Assembly (NCBI GenBank): GCA_028826165.1
Contig: JAPDFW010000044.1
Location: forward strand, 565,501 to 629,500
Reading direction: 5' to 3'
DNA: 64,000 nucleotides
Source: Anaeramoeba ignava
Taxonomy: Eukaryota > Metamonada > Anaeramoebidae
The translations under genes were made by a program, and so were the position numbers. This document shows positions 43,301 through 57,617 of the stretch, piece by piece. The notes under the pieces were generated by a model. The model worked only from the letters and a program-made list of their open reading frames with translations. It searched no databases and had not been told where the DNA came from. Within the stretch, counting starts at the first letter, position 1; each line of letters opens with the position of its first letter.

Positions 43301-46300
43301 CCTGTTCCTTGTGATATTCATATCCAATCTTCAGAATACGCCAATATTAAATTTACAAAACTTAATCAAGAATATAAAATTATTGAAACGCAATTTCCAC
43401 TTAAAATTCCAAGTCAAACCATTTCAAATGCATATGTTCAACAACTTTTCTCGGCAATTTTAGCATTTTGTTTAATTAGCATCAAAAATAACAGCAAAAT
43501 TACAAAAAAGCAAAATGATCCAAATAATGAAAATAAAAAAAATATTAATAGCAACAACAATAGCAATAATAATAATAATATGAATATTAATAATACTAAT
43601 GTTAATATCGAAAAAGCTAATTCTTTATCAGAAAATAACAGAAAAGAAGACTTAACCCAATTTATTCAACCTTCAAATATCTCAGTTTCATCTTTAGCTG
43701 ATAAATTGGTTTTCATTTGTGGTGATATTCTAAATGATTCAGTTCGTCCAAAGAATAGAAACATTGAATTCCGTCAATTTTTATTAGCAAAACAACCAAT
43801 ATTGCAATTTTACTTGATTAAATTTTATACAAGTTTATTTTCTTCTTCAAACAGAAATATTTTTTATACAAAGGAATTTTGGAAATCAATTCTTACAAAA
43901 TATTTCTATTATGATCTAAATAATGTAAATAATAATAATAATATAAATATAAATATTCATAATAAATAAATGTATTAAAATAATTACTTTCTTTATTAGA
44001 ATCAAGAAATGGTTCTTCCAATTTCGAAAATATTGAAGGATGAATTGTTCAATTTACTTTTCTTTTTGGCAACTGAAGATAAGTCTGAAAATTCAAATTT
44101 TGTAATAATGTTTGATATTGTAAATCAAAATATCGACAACTTGCAAATTGTATATGATTCACTTGTATTAGTTTATCGTATTATTGAGAAAATGCCCAAT
44201 GAATCGATTCTGCAAATGATGAATTCGGAAAGTATCAATTCATTTTGCACAATACTTCTTCATTTCCAAAATTATCCTCAAAAAATTCCTATTCAAAACG
44301 AAAAGAAAATCTACTTCAACAAAGATTCCAAAATACTCATCAAATCAAAATACTTACTTTTCCAAATTTTTAGTCAATTATTGGTTTTACCACAAATTAC
44401 ATTTGACGAAAAGGATTCAAAGGGAAAAATGGTGATCAATGATCCATTAGTAATGAAAGTATTGAAAAATTTGTTTTATGAATCAAAAGCAACATCGTTT
44501 GTTTTGGAGCACATTCGATTTCTTTTTAAATACGCAACACAGTATAATATCCAAAAATATGATTTGTTTATCACATCAATCATTCAGTTAATTTTCGAAT
44601 TATCAATCATAAAATCACCCAAAAACGAGATTCAAATCAATTCTAATTATGTAATTGAGGAGGAATATGACATAACCTATTTAACACGAATTCGACAAGT
44701 CATTCATGTGTTTGTCGAAGTTCTTCAAAAAAACACAAGAATTCTTCAATGGCTCTTTTTTGAAAATGGGATTTTTGAAACTTCTTTTCAATTGCTAGAC
44801 GAAGAACAGATTGGATCTTTTTTGATCCTTGATATTTTGAAATTGTATTTTGAACTGATGAAGAACAACCAGGAAATTTCCTCTGCATTTGAGGAGAAGT
44901 TTTCAAGGCAAGAAATAAAAGACAAAATATTCCGAATCACAAAAGGAAAACCAGGAAAAGATATTTTGCAAGCCCTTTTTAACTTGCTTGTTGGAATTGG
45001 AGAATTTAATATGCAAAATAACTTTCTGATCGGCAATTCGGCAACAATTTTGCTTTTGTTTGAAATTTATTCGGATTCAGATATTCAGTTTTTTGAAGAG
45101 ATGCTGGATATCTACATTCAACTTTCCAGAAAATCAATCCATAATTGTTATTGTTCTTGCCAAGTTGGATTGAGTTATTTTTTGCTTCAGTTATTCCCCA
45201 AATTTGATTCTAACCACGGAATACAGAAAAAATTGATAGAGTTGGTGAATATTTTGGCGTCTGTTCATATCACAACAGTGGAATTGAGAATGCTCATTTC
45301 TTTCCTACAAAAAAACTCTTTTAGAACATCATCATTATTTGTAGAATCTTTGAGAACAATCAGCTCTGTTTTCACTTTTGAACCTAAATATTTATTTGAT
45401 TTCAACGGAAAAAATTCAAGCATGAACGTTGGAAATATCAAGAAATGGCCTTCAAATAAAGGATATTCGTTTTCTACATGGCTTCGCTTTGATATTTTTT
45501 CTGACCATTTTAATAGCGAAATCCCCAAAAACAACCCGAAAGAAAAACCGTTTGTTTACAAACCAAGACTTTTCAATTTTATGAATTCCAAAAAAAGTGA
45601 GATAGATTGCTATTTTGTTTTCAAGGGAAGATCGGAAAATAAAAATAAGGAAGAAAATAAAAACATTGAAAAACTAACTTCCCAAAAGGAACAAGATTTG
45701 TTCGTGTTTGATTTAATTTACAAAGTAGTGATCAAATCAAATACAACTGTAATTGAAAAGGAAATATGTAGCTTAAAAATCCCTCTTCGTAAATGGGTTT
45801 TTTTAGTCTTGACGCATAATAATTCGCGATGGTCATCAAACTCAGAATTTTCTGTTTATTTGAACTCCAAAAATATTCACAAAGCAAACATAAAATATCC
45901 CAAAATAACAGATTTGAAATATAACAAAATTGGAGCCAAATCAAATGGTAAGCATTCTTTTTATGGACAAATGGGAACAATTTATTTCTTCCAAGATGTT
46001 CTTTCAGAAAATCAAATACAAGAAATTTATCGATTGACTCCAACATATTGTTATTCTTTTTCTCAAACAGAATGGGCATTTGATATTCATAAACAAATTA
46101 AAAACTCCAAAATTATTGATGATTCTTTAACAAACAAAATTTTCTTTCATTTTTCAAGTCAAAATTCTTTTGGAAGATATTGTTTTGGATTTGGTCCAAA
46201 TTTTAATCAAATCCAAGTTAATGCTGAATTGAATTATGTTCTTTCAACAAAAACAAATAATGTTTTTGAAGCTATTTTCCGAAGTGGAGGAACCAAAATT

Positions 46301-49300
46301 TTATTTCCATTTTTTTTGAAAATCAACAAAATGATTAATTTTGCAGAAAATGAAAATTTAAATCAAAATTTAAATGAAAATCAAAATTTAAATCAAAATC
46401 AAAATCAAAATCAAAATCAAAATTTAAATCAAAATGAAAATCAAAATGAAAATGAAAATTTAAATCAAAATTTAAATCAAAATTTAAATGAAAATCAAAA
46501 TTTAAATCAAAATCAAAATCAAAATCAAAATCAAAATGAAAATTTAAATCAAAATGAAAATCAAAATCAAAATCAAAATCAAAATCAAAATTTAAATCAA
46601 AATCAAAATCAAAATGAAAATCAAAATGAAAATTTAAATCAAAATTTAAATGAAAATCAAAATGAAAATCAAAATCAAAATTTAAATGAAAATCAAAATC
46701 AAAATGAAAATCAAAATCAACTTTTTGCAAAACTATTTGATGTTGTAATTATAACATTAACAAATAGTGAGAAAAATGAACAAAAATTCTTAAAAGATGG
46801 TGGATTTTCACTTATTGCTCATATTTTCAAACAAGTTCATTCAAATCAAATTACTGAATCAATTTTTGAACCACTTAAAGAATTAATTGCAGTAACTGAA
46901 AATCATGAATTATTAACAGATTTATTTGAAAATTTTTTACTTGATTACGATCTGTGGATTTATTGTCCCTTTTCTGTGCAAAATATTCTAGTTCGTCTTT
47001 TCCATTTTTTCCTTTTCACAAAAAATTATCTTGATTTCAACATCCAATATTTTTCGGATATTATCACTTTGTATTTGTGGAATGAGCCAACAGAATTATC
47101 ACGCCAAACACAACAAATCAAAATTGATCCAACTACTCAAAAGGAAATTGGAAGACGTCCTACTCAAGAACAGATATCCAAACTTAGGAAACTATTTTTC
47201 CATTTAATAGAATTGAAAATTTACGGGAAGATCTTACCAAATGATCTTCCTGCACTTGTAGTTTATTGTCTTAAGGAAAATGAGGATAAATTTATTCTCG
47301 AAGTTCTAAAACAAATCCATTCAATAATCTCAAAGAATGCAATGAATATTTTTTCCGATTTGCAAAAAATTAATTTTTTCGATCCTTTTCTTTATTTAAT
47401 TACTTATCCAAATGAAGGAATCCGTTTGATTTGTCTTGATATTATTTTCCTTATTCATAATTTTCTTGTAGATTACCAAAAGAAAAAAACGCCAAATTCT
47501 AAAATGGAAACAAATAAAATGGTTTCACAGACAATACTCAACAGCAGCATAAGTATGAATATGAATACAAATAGCAACATTAATGCAAATAGCAATAATA
47601 GCAACAACAATACTAATAGCAATAATAATATCACTTCAAATATAACTCAAGATTCTAAAAATGTATCTGTAATATCGGAAACATTCAGAGATCCGCAATC
47701 CATATTTTTTTCTGAAGAAAAATTTGATTTTTTCAATAATTGCATTCTTAAATATGAATTTACAGAGAAAATTTCAACCAAATTATTTAGTTTGTTACTT
47801 GGGAAGATGATCAAATTTTCTAGTTTTCCCAATTTCAACCAATTCACTTTTATTGAAGTATCATCTGTTTTAAAAACATTATTTTATTCGATCCAGAAAA
47901 GAAAAAGCAAAACATCACTTCATGCACTTGAAATACTAAATAATCTATTCCAAACTCACAGAAGAAATGTTCGAGCACTTTTGCTCTACAAAGATTGGTC
48001 TGATTGGATTCTTCGTTGCTTGGTTTTCTCTGAAATTGATTCTGCAATGAATATTCCACAACAAAAAATAAATATTAATGATGAAAAATTAGAAAATAAA
48101 CAACAAGAAAAAGAAGAAAAAGAAAAAGAAAAAGAACAAGAACAAGAATCGAAAGTTAATGATGAAAATCACCAAATCATTCTCAAAATGAACCGTTTAT
48201 TAATTGAGATTTTGAGGAAAGTTTTTTCTTATATTTTTGAAATTCGGTCAAATGCAATAACGTATCTTCAACGCACTTTTTTCTATTTAAGGAATATAAG
48301 AAACACTTCAGGACTTTTGAATAAAGAACAAGAAATGCAATTCATTTCGTTACTTTTCACTCAAATTATTGATTGTCTTTGTGATATCGCAGAATCTTTA
48401 AGAAGCAAACTGGCAGATCCAAAAAGAAAAATTACATCTCAAAAGGATGGAGATATTGATATTAAAAAGAAAAGTGATTATGCTATCATCATTTGCTTGA
48501 ATCGCTCTGGACAATTATTCAACAATATACTTGATTTTATTATTTTGGTATCAAATTTTGTAATTTCCAAAATCACTGAAATAGAAAATGAACAAATTTA
48601 TCGAAAACAACAAAAAGATAATAATGAAAATAACAACGAAAATAATCAAAATCAAAAACACATACAAACATTATATACGCAAACTTATTTCCCTAAATAT
48701 GTCACAACAATAACAATGACAAGACTTTTTTTACAACATGAAATCTCGAATGATTGGAATCAAAAACACAATTTTAATTCTCCAAATAATAAGTCTAGTT
48801 TGTGTAGAGATATTGATGTTATTAAGGATTTGATTAATTTTCTGAATGTATATGGATTTGTTGAATCAGGAATACTTTTGAATGGAGAAGAAAAAACAAA
48901 CGAAGCTTTCCAATTTATTTTATTTTTGATATTGACAGGAATTTTTGAAGAAGATCCAACAATTTCACAGATATTTTACTTTTTTTTATCACGATTTCTC
49001 ATATTATCAAATTCAAATACGAACCAGAAAAACATACAATCATCGATTTTAGTTGTTCTTTCATTTTTATTCAAGGCTTTATTTCCAAAAACAAATGGGA
49101 TCCCTAAAGATAAAGATAAAGATAAAGATAAAGATAATAATGATATTGATAATAAGGATCAAGATTTGGAGAAAAAAGATGAAAAAAAGAAATTTGAAGA
49201 AAATCAACAATTCATTATTGCTTTGATTCAGTCATTAATTCAAAGAATTATTATGAATCTTTGCAGCCGATTTTCAAGGATTTAAATACAAAGTTAATAT

Positions 49301-52300
49301 TACCATCTACTTTTGAAAAATCAATTTTTATGAATAAAAGTTTTGAGGAAATCAAGCAAATACTTCAAAAAAAAGAGTGGATTGAATGTAGATCATTATA
49401 TATTGAGAAGGAAGCACCTAATTTTATACTCAATATCAAAATGAAAATGCTTCTTTTCATTTCTCAAATGGAAAGTAGTTTTAATAGCTTTCTTGATGTT
49501 TTGAAAGACGAAATACCACCAAATTTAATTCATCAAAACATACTCAAATGGGTTGAACTTCAAAAAATACAAGATACAGAAAGAATGAATCTTCTCCAAA
49601 TTGAATACCAAAGGAAAAGATACGAAATATCTAGATTATCTTTGAAACTTTCGAGAGAGTTGATTCATAAAAAATGGTTTTGGGAAAAGAAGAAAAGCAG
49701 AATGATTTATTGGAAATGTGATCGTTCTGAAGATTCTTCTCGAAAAAAAAGAAAAATGAAGATTAATTATCATTATATTTCTCATGAAGATGCAGCTTTT
49801 AGAAGGGATTTTGGAACAAGAAGAAAAGAGAAACAAAATAAACAAATTAAAAATCAGAATAAAATTGAAATTGAAAATGATGAAAATAATAAAAATAATG
49901 AAAATAATGAAAATAATGAAAATAATGAAAATAATGAAAATAATGAAAATAATGAAATTGAAGAAAATCAAATTGAAATATTACTTGGTTCATATCGAGA
50001 AGATCGAGAATGTCGAAAAGATTTTTCAGATAAAATGGAATTCTTTTTTGAAAAGAAACCAGATTTAGTGATAATTTCAGAAAAATGTCAATTGATATTG
50101 CCAATGGAAGAAATTGAAGGAAATTTGATAGTTACACAAAAATTGATACATTTTATTCCAAATATTCGGAAAAATGAAGAGAAAAAAGCAAAAGAAAAAA
50201 TTGATTATCCGATTTTAGTTTCATGCAAACCAATGAAAACATGGAAAATTGAATATATTCGCTATATTTATAAAAGAAGATATACATTATTGCATACAGC
50301 GCTAGAAATTTTCTTGGCAAACAACAAGAATTTCTTTTTGAATTTTCCATCAGGAAAAAGAGATTTTATTCATGATGAAATTATTCGTTTGAATCCAAAA
50401 TGTAAATATCCTTTTGATACAGGAAATCCAAGGAAATGGTTGAAACAATCACAATATACAAAGCAATGGGAAGCTCGACAAATATCTAATTTTGATTATT
50501 TAATGAAATTGAACACGATTGCAAGTCGTTCTTATAATGATCTTGGTCAATATCCTGTTTTTCCATGGATTCTTACTGATTATACTTCAAATACTATTGA
50601 TTTAAGCAATCCAAATGTTTATAGAGATCTTTCGAAACCAATTGGTGCTTTGAATGAAGAAAGAATATCTAAGTTAAGGAATAGATTTAGTGAGTGGAAT
50701 GATACAGAGAATTCTATTCCACCTTTTTTATATGGGACTCATTATTCTACTCCTGGTAGGAATTCAATTCAAAATTTAATTTAATTCAAAATTAATTTAA
50801 TTCAATTCAAAATTTAATTTAATTCAAAATTTAATTTAATTCAATATTCAATTCAATTTAATATTCAATTCAATTTAATTCAATTTAATTCTATTTAATT
50901 CAATTCAATTCAATTCAATTCAATTCAAAATATTTAATTTAATTTAATTCAATATATTTAATTTAATTTAAAATTCAATTTAATATTCAATTCAATTTAA
51001 TTTAATATTCAATATTTAATTCAATTTAATATTTAATTTAATATTCAATTTAATTTAATATTCAATTTAATTTAATATTCAATTTAATATTCAATTCAAT
51101 TCAATTTAATATTCAATTTAATTCAATTCAATATTTAATATTTAAATTTTAATTTAAATTTAATATTTAATTTAATATTTAATTTAATATTTAATTTAAT
51201 ATTCAATTTTAATATTCAATTTAATTCAATTCAATATTTAAAATATTTAATTCAATATTTAATTTTAATATTCAATTCAATTCAATTCAATATTCAATTC
51301 AATTTAATATTCAATTTAATATTCAATTCAATTTAATTCAATATTCAATTCAAAATTCAATTTAATTCAAAATATTTAATTCAATTTAATTCAATTTAAT
51401 TTAATTCAATATTTAATTTAATTCAATATTCAATTCAAAATTCAATTTAATTTAATATTTAATTCAATTTAATATTTAATTTAATTTAATTCAAAATATT
51501 TAATTTAATATTCAATTCAATATTCAATTCAATATTCAATTTATCTAAAAATTATTAGGAAGCGTATTGTACTTCCTCATTAGATTAGAACCCTTTACAA
51601 CACTCTCAATTAGAGTTCACGATGGAAAATTCGATCATGCAGACAGAACATTTGGATCAATCCCAAGAACATGGGAAATTCTAATGGAACAATCATCAAG
51701 CGATGTGAAAGAATTGATTCCTGAATTCTTTTATCTCCCAGAATTTTTATACAACACAAACAATTTTGATTTGGGAAAAAGACAATCATCAGCAGAAAGA
51801 ATTGAGGATTGCCAACTCCCGCCATGGGCATCAACAGCAGAACAATTTATACAAATACATCGTGAAGCGCTAGAAAGCGAATATGTTTCAGAACATCTTC
51901 ACGAATGGATTGACTTGATATTTGGATATAAACAAATAGGACAAAATGCAATTGAAGCAAATAATGTTTTTTATTATCTCACATATGAAGATCAAATTGA
52001 CTTGAATAAATTATCGCAGGAGGATATCGATAACATCCTCCCGCAGACAAAGGTGTTCGGACAAACACCGTGCCAACTTTTGCGAAAGCCACATCCAAAG
52101 CGTCTGCATTTGGAAGACCTTGTTTCGCGGGAAATTACACAAACATTATTTTGGAGAATGGAAAATTTACAATCAACAAAAATATTCTCAACTCAAATAA
52201 CTGATTCGGAAATTGTTTTCCTATCGTTATATCGCCCAAATCAATTCCTCACTTTTGTTGACATGCCTTATCAACTCAAAATTGCAACAAAAGATCTTAC

Positions 52301-53231
52301 TGTTTCAAATTACACAGTATCTTTCTCAAGCTCTTTTTCTCAATCATATCAAGATTTTTTCTTGAAAACATCAGCAAATCAACCAAATATGGATAAATCC
52401 TTAACGAAACAAGAAATATCACCCTTTACGCTTTTGAAGGAAAAATTATTCGCGCCAAAACGCAAAAATATCGGCGTATTTGGCCCATCTTTGCGGAGTA
52501 TTTCAGACTCAGTATGCATGTCTGAAGACGGAGCGTTTTTGATTTCTTGCTGCTATTGCGACGACAGCTTCAAAATATTTCGGTCTAACGGGATGAACCT
52601 ATTGCAAAGCATTGTGTATCATCGGGATATAGTGACCTGTATTAAATACGACTCGGGTTTTCTTGTGACAGGATCACGAGACACTACTGTAATAATTTGG
52701 GAATTTGACTCGGCAAAGGGGAGCATAAATACCCAGCCAAAGCATATAATCCATGGTCATCACGACGAGATCACATCAATTGATATTGATGCCAAATTGG
52801 ATATTTTGGTGACTGGATCCAAAAACGGAATTTGCATGATGCACACTTTATCAACTGGAAGATATGTTCATACTATTATTGATGACAACTCAAGAATTGT
52901 GTCCCTAATTCGAATTTCCCAAGACGGCCACATTGTTGTCTTTACAGAACCTGATTACAAACTCGAAGTTTTTTCCGTTAATTTTAAACTGTTGGTTTCT
53001 AAAAAAATTAAAACTAGAATTCTTTGCTTGTCAATTACAAAAGATTCTGAATTGATTATTTTTGGTACAATTGATGGACATTTGGATCTCTTGAATCTTT
53101 ATGATCTTTCAATAAAAAAGGCTTCCAAATTCAATGAACCGATTTATTCATTAGTTTTTCTTGCAAACGATCCATTTATTCTTGCAGGATCTAAATCTGG
53201 AAAACTTTATATAATTTTATTTTATTTTTAA
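40357..53231 (+). CDS. Giant BEACH-domain protein (ConA-like, PH-BEACH, BEACH, WD40)
   Basis: Eight exons: 40357-40530, 41703-42006, 42095-42333, 42442-42604, 42676-43188, 43281-43924, 44000-50755 and 51559-53231, about 3490 residues. The N-terminal half is helical/ARM-like. A ConA-like segment follows near 45440-46050 (KWPSNKGYSFSTWLRFDIF, HNNSRWSSNSEFSVYLNS, FYGQMGTIYFFQDVLSE). NQ/NE/NLNQ tracts lie near 46340-46720. The PH-BEACH module is near 49980-50340. The BEACH domain contains WEARQISNFDYLMKLNTIAS, YPVFPWILTDYTS, YGTHYSTPG, joined across the intron to SVLYFLIRLEPFT, and DRTFGSIPRTWE. C-terminal WD40 repeats include FLVTGSRDTTVIIWEF. BEACH proteins of the LYST/WDFY3/NBEA group scaffold vesicle traffic, lysosome biology and autophagy; I cannot assign the exact subgroup. 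One base seems missing near 49240, where the frame passes from LIQSLI to YYESLQPIFKDLN. Confidence 0.9.
40531..41702 (+). repeat. ATTTATAAAATT dodecamer array in BEACH intron 1
   Basis: The 1172-nt first intron, from GTAAACAAG to AATTTCAG, consists of roughly 90 copies of ATTTATAAAATT with AATATAAAATTA variants. Confidence 0.9.
50756..51558 (+). repeat. AATTCAATTTAATATT array in the intron splitting the BEACH domain
   Basis: The 803-nt intron runs from GTAGGAATTC to AAATTATTAG. It interrupts the conserved THYSTPG-SVLYFLIRL motif in phase 1. It is an AT-only patchwork of AATTC, AATTT and AATATT units. Confidence 0.92.
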
Positions 53232-53314
53232 AAACAAAAATATAATAAAAAAAATTTTTTTTATTTTTTTTCCATTTTTTTTTTTTCATTTTTTTCTTTT
53301 CTTCTTTTAATTTA

Positions 53315-53906
53315 ATGACAACTTTGGCGAAGAAATTTATAAGTTATGGGGAATTAAACGATAAAAATATAGCGCAACTTGAGAAACTTAATTCTGTTGT
53401 TCTTCCAGTGAAATATAGTTCACAATTCTACAAAAACATACTTTCTGATGCGAACTGTTTTTTAGACATAGCTTTCTATTGCAAAGACATGGTTGTTGGC
53501 GGTATTTGTTATCGAAAAGAGAAATCAAATACAAGTAACTCAGCGAACCCTAAAAAAAGACTTTATATCATGACATTATCAGTTCTTGAAAATTATAGAC
53601 GTTTAGGAATTGGTAATTGATTTTTAATCTGTTAATTGGGAACATGTTTTTATACTAATCTCGTTTTTCTTTATCTGTTGATTTTTTTTATTCTTAGGCT
53701 CGCATTTTTTGGAAAAGGTTATTTCTGCTGCTCAAGATGATGCTTCTATTGAAGATGTTTATTTGCATGTTCATGTTGATAATGATCTTGCTATTAGTTT
53801 TTATAAAAATTTTGGTTTTGAAGTTAAAGAAAGAATTGATGGTTATTATAAAGATGTGAATCCTCCTGATTGTTTTATTTTGAGCAAAGTTATTGAAAGG
53901 AAATGA
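53315..53906 (+). CDS. NAA50: N-alpha-acetyltransferase 50 (NAA50/San-like GNAT)
   Basis: Two exons (53315-53612, 53698-53906) join in phase 1 and give about 168 residues, the usual size (human 169). Family landmarks: LNDKNIAQLEKLNSVVLPVK, QFYKNILSD, VVGGICYRKE, the RLYIMTLSVLENYRRLGIG acetyl-CoA-binding motif (Q/RxxGxG), VYLHVHVDNDLAISFYKNFG and the C-terminal YYKDVNPPDCFIL. NAA50 acetylates N-termini of nascent chains, mostly Met-starting ones, usually bound to the NatA complex, and supports sister-chromatid cohesion. The start lies just after a TTTTTTTCATTTTTTTC element. No truncation. Confidence 0.94.
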
Positions 53907-54556
53907 ATTTTTAAAATCAATTTAAAAAGAAATTTAGAATTAAATTTAGAATTAAATTTAAAAAGAAATTTAAAAATTTTTAAAGAAATTTAAAAAGAAA
54001 TTTAAAATTAAATTTAGAAAGAAATTTAAAAACAAATTTACAAAGAAATTTAAAATTAAATTTAAAAACAAATTTTAAAAGAAATTTAAAAAGAAATTTA
54101 GAAAGAAATTTAAAAAGGAATTTAGAAAGAAATTTAAAAAGAAATTTAGAATTAAATTTAGAATTAAATTTAAAAATAAATTTAAAAAGAAATTTAAAAA
54201 GAAATTTAGAAAGAAATTTAGAATTAAATTTAGAATTAAATTTAGAAAGAAATTTAAAATCAAATTTAAAAAGAAATTTAAAAAGAAATTTAAAAATTAA
54301 ATTTAAAATCAAATTTAGAAAGAAATTTAGAAAGAAATTTAAAATTAAATTTAAAAAGAAATTTAAAAAGAAATTTAAAAAGAAATTTAAAAGCAAATTT
54401 AAAATTAAATTTAAAATCAAATTTAAAATCAAATTTAAAAGTTTAAAAGTTTAAAAGTTTAAAAGTTTAAAAGTTTAAAAAATTGAAATAAATCTAAAAA
54501 ATTTTAATTTAATTTTTTTCATTTTTTTTATTTCTTTTTTCAATTAAGAAAAAATT
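53907..54556. repeat. AAATTTAAAAAGAAATTTAGA tandem array between NAA50 and DENN gene
   Basis: From about 53915 to 54430 the sequence is a 12-13-bp AAATTTAAAAAG/AATTAAATTTAG unit array, then a short (AAAAGTTT)n run near 54432-54480. A TTTTTTTCATTTTTTTTATTTC block near 54505-54535 probably belongs to the DENN promoter. Antisense open frames (FLNFFLNFFL) are repeat shadows. Confidence 0.85.
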
Positions 54557-57500
54557 ATGAAAAATCTTTTTAAACTTTTTTTTGAACTTGAAATAACATT
54601 TGACTCACAAAAAAAACCAGAAATCAAAATTAAAAAACAATTTCCAAATAAACTTGATGAAGAATATATTCAACAAATTGGAGGATTTTGTATTCCAGAA
54701 TCAATAAGAAATCCTGAACCAATAAAAAACAAAAAGTATAATTTGAGAATTTTTTTCAAACTCACTAGATCATTTACTGATTGATTTTATTATATATTAG
54801 TATTGTTTTCACTTTTGCTTTAACAAATATGGAAGGCTTAAGAGATTATGTTATTTGTCATCGAATTTCATCTAAAAACATCATTAAATGTCAATCATTT
54901 TTAGCCGAATAGTAAAATTTTTTCTCTAATCAACCCCACAAAATCAAATCAATCTTTTTGCTCCCATTTTATCTTATTACTTTTTAATAGTCCTTTTGTT
55001 GCTTTTTTTGAGAAAGTTTTTGCTGAAATCCAAAAACAACCTGAGAATCATTTGGATAATTTTTTACAGTTTATATATTCAAAAAACCCACCTTTAAACG
55101 GAAGAAAAATCACTTTCCAATTTTCTGAGTTGAAATTGAATTCATTTTCTTTATCACTTCCTTCTTCAATTTTTACAAATGTAAGTATTTTTTTTGGATT
55201 GTTTTGGATCATCTTAATTTCTTGGAAATTTATTTATTTTTTTATTTATTTTTCATAGTTTCATCTTTCTAATTTATTTGAAGCTTTAAATCCAAAGCAG
55301 ATTGTTTGTTTATTTGCTTCAATTCTTTTGGAGAAAAACATTATTTTATCTTCTTCAAATTTAAATTTTTTATCTAATTCAATTTTTGCTTGTTGTTTTA
55401 TGATTCAACCTTTTGTTTGGCAGGTAAATTTATTTAAATTTTTGAATTGATTTTAAATTTGATTTTAATTTAAATTTTATTTTAAATTTTTGGATTGATT
55501 TTTAAATTTGATTTTAATTTTAAATTTTAATTTAAATTTTTGGATTGATTTTAATTTAAATTTTATTTTTAAATTTTGGATTGATTTTAATTTAAATTTT
55601 TGAATTGATTTTAATTTAAATTTTAATTTAAATTTTTGAATTGATTTTAATTTAAATTTTTGGATTGATTTTAATTTAAATTTTTGGATTGATTTTAATT
55701 TAAATTTTAATTTAAATTTTAATTTAAATTTTTGGATTGATTTTTAATTTAAATTTTTGGATTGATTTTAAATTTAATTTTTAAATTTAAATTTTTGGAT
55801 TGATTTTAATTTAAATTTGATTTTAAATTTTTGGATTGATTTAATAGAATATTTTTATTCCAGTTTTACCTGAAAATTTATTATTTACAACACGTGCACC
55901 TGTTCCTTATATTATTGGAATTCATTCTAGTTTAATTCCTCAATTAGAAAAAATGTCTTTATCTGGAATTACATATGTTGATTTAGATGCAAAAAGAATT
56001 GAATTTGATCCTCAAGATGTTAGTTATTTACCTTCACAAAGAGTTAATAAATTAGTTTCTGGATTAAATAAATGTTTAAAAGGTTGGTTATATTAAATAA
56101 TAATTTAATAAAGGAATTTAAAATTGAATTTAAAAAAAAATACTTAAATTAAAAAAGCTAAAAAAGATTTTGATTCAACAAAAATTCTCGAAAAGTTTTT
56201 CATTTTTTGGATTAAAATTATTGGAGACTATGCAGATTTTATGGAACTAGATCAAGAAAAAAATGAATACACATTTAATTTGAAAAAATTTACATCTTCA
56301 AGAAGAAAAAGAACTCAAAAATTTATTCAGAAATTTTCTTCTGTTCAAATGTTTAGTGAATGGGTTCATAATCATGAAGATATGATGAAAAAACATTTGA
56401 CAAAAGAAGATCTCGATGATTTTGAATCGCATATTATAGAAAATCCAGGATATAAAGTCAAAGAAAAAGTTTCATCAGATGGATTACTTAAAGGATTTTT
56501 TAAAAATTTAAAAGGAGGAAAAAGAAACCAAGAAAATAATACTTCAATTGTATTGCCATCACTTGATCATCCACAATCTGATGGAAAATCAAACATAAAA
56601 CAAACAAAATCAGAACAAAATTCAAATATTCTTCGTTCTCTTCCCAAAATTCCAAAAATCATTCGTCCTTATTCAAATGACGAACTATTTATTTTCGATC
56701 CAAATATTATTGATTCTCAAAAAAATATTCAACCAGAAAATATAAAAAATCATTTGACACCAAATCATTCTTCAAAGAAGAAAATTTCAACTCCTCAAAG
56801 TTCAAAACAAAAGCTCAAATTTATAACTGAAAGGGATTTAGAAGATTCTTCTGATTCCAAAATCACTCCAAATCAATCACCTATAGCTCAGGAATTATTC
56901 AAGAATTGGGAACTCAAATCAAAACAATCTACATTAATTCGAATTCCAACATTTTTTCCTTCTAAAAAAAATTATTCAAATCAAAGTTCAAATCAATTCG
57001 ATACTTTATTGAGTCGATTTTCAGTTGAAAAATCGATTAAAAAAAAGGAAAAAGAAGATATTAACGATCGTAAATTTTATCGATTGATTCAAAATACTTA
57101 TCAATCTCCTTATAATTTTAAGTCATTTTCTGCTGCAAATTCAAAACAAAATTTTCTTCAAAAATTACAAAAAAAATTATCAAGTTCAAAAAAGGGAAAT
57201 CAAAATGAAAATGAAAATGAAAATGAAAATGAAAATGAAAATCAAAATGAAAATCAAAATGAAAATCAAAATGAAAATGAAAATGAAAATGAAAATGAAA
57301 ATGAATTATTAAAAAGAAAACTTTCTTATGAATCAAAATCAAAATCAAAATCACAATCAAAATCATTTTCAATATCAATTTCAACAACTTCAATTTCTGA
57401 TATCGATATTGATTTAGATTCTTCTGAAAATTATTCAGATGAAGATATCAAAAATATTTTAGATTTAGGTTCTGATTGTTGGACTGAAAATGATGATCTT

Positions 57501-57617
57501 TTCGAAAATGAACCAAAAATTAACTTTAACAATAACGAAAAAAATAACTCAAATATTTCAAATATCCAAATTAATGATAAATTAGATTTTGATGATTTAA
57601 TTGTAAAAACCAAATAA
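54557..57617 (+). CDS. DENN-domain protein (Rab GEF)
   Basis: Six exons: 54557-54735, 54801-54911, 54991-55180, 55259-55423, 55848-56082 and 56158-57617, about 779 residues. The uDENN part has TFDSQKKPEIKIKKQFP then FTFALTNMEGLRDYVICHRI and YPFVAFFEKVF. The cDENN core has ALNPKQIVCLFASILLEKNI, then ILSSSNLNFLSNSIFACCFM, IQPFVWQNIFIPVLPENLL and APVPYIIGIHSSLIPQLE. dDENN-like helices follow (KKDFDSTKILEKFFIFWIKI). The C-terminal third is disordered with NE, KS and DIDID tracts. DENN domains activate Rab GTPases in membrane traffic. The stop at 57615-57617 may be premature: a one-base shift in the A run near 57605 would extend the frame about 67 residues to a TGA near 57819 (KLFKHIYYKRKGKFNWKKR). 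Confidence 0.88.
55424..55847 (+). repeat. TTTTTGGATTGATTTTAATTTAAA array in DENN intron
   Basis: The 424-nt intron repeats AATTTTTGGATTGATTTTAATTT, roughly 24 bp, about fifteen times. It is unusual among the introns here in containing regular GG dinucleotides. It separates FVWQ from NIFIPVLPENLL. Confidence 0.88.

Noticed and set aside
46335-46730. Minus-strand HFDFDF ORF
   Set aside because: Antisense of the NQ/NLNQ tract in the BEACH exon.
49225-49262. 36-nt intron GTCATT...TTTGCAG to explain the BEACH frame change
   Set aside because: The resulting phase gives a stop shortly afterwards, and the donor does not match the window's consensus.
53980-54432. Minus-strand FLNFFLNLIL ORF, looks like a membrane protein
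   Set aside because: Intergenic tandem array; hydrophobicity is a by-product of AAATTT units.
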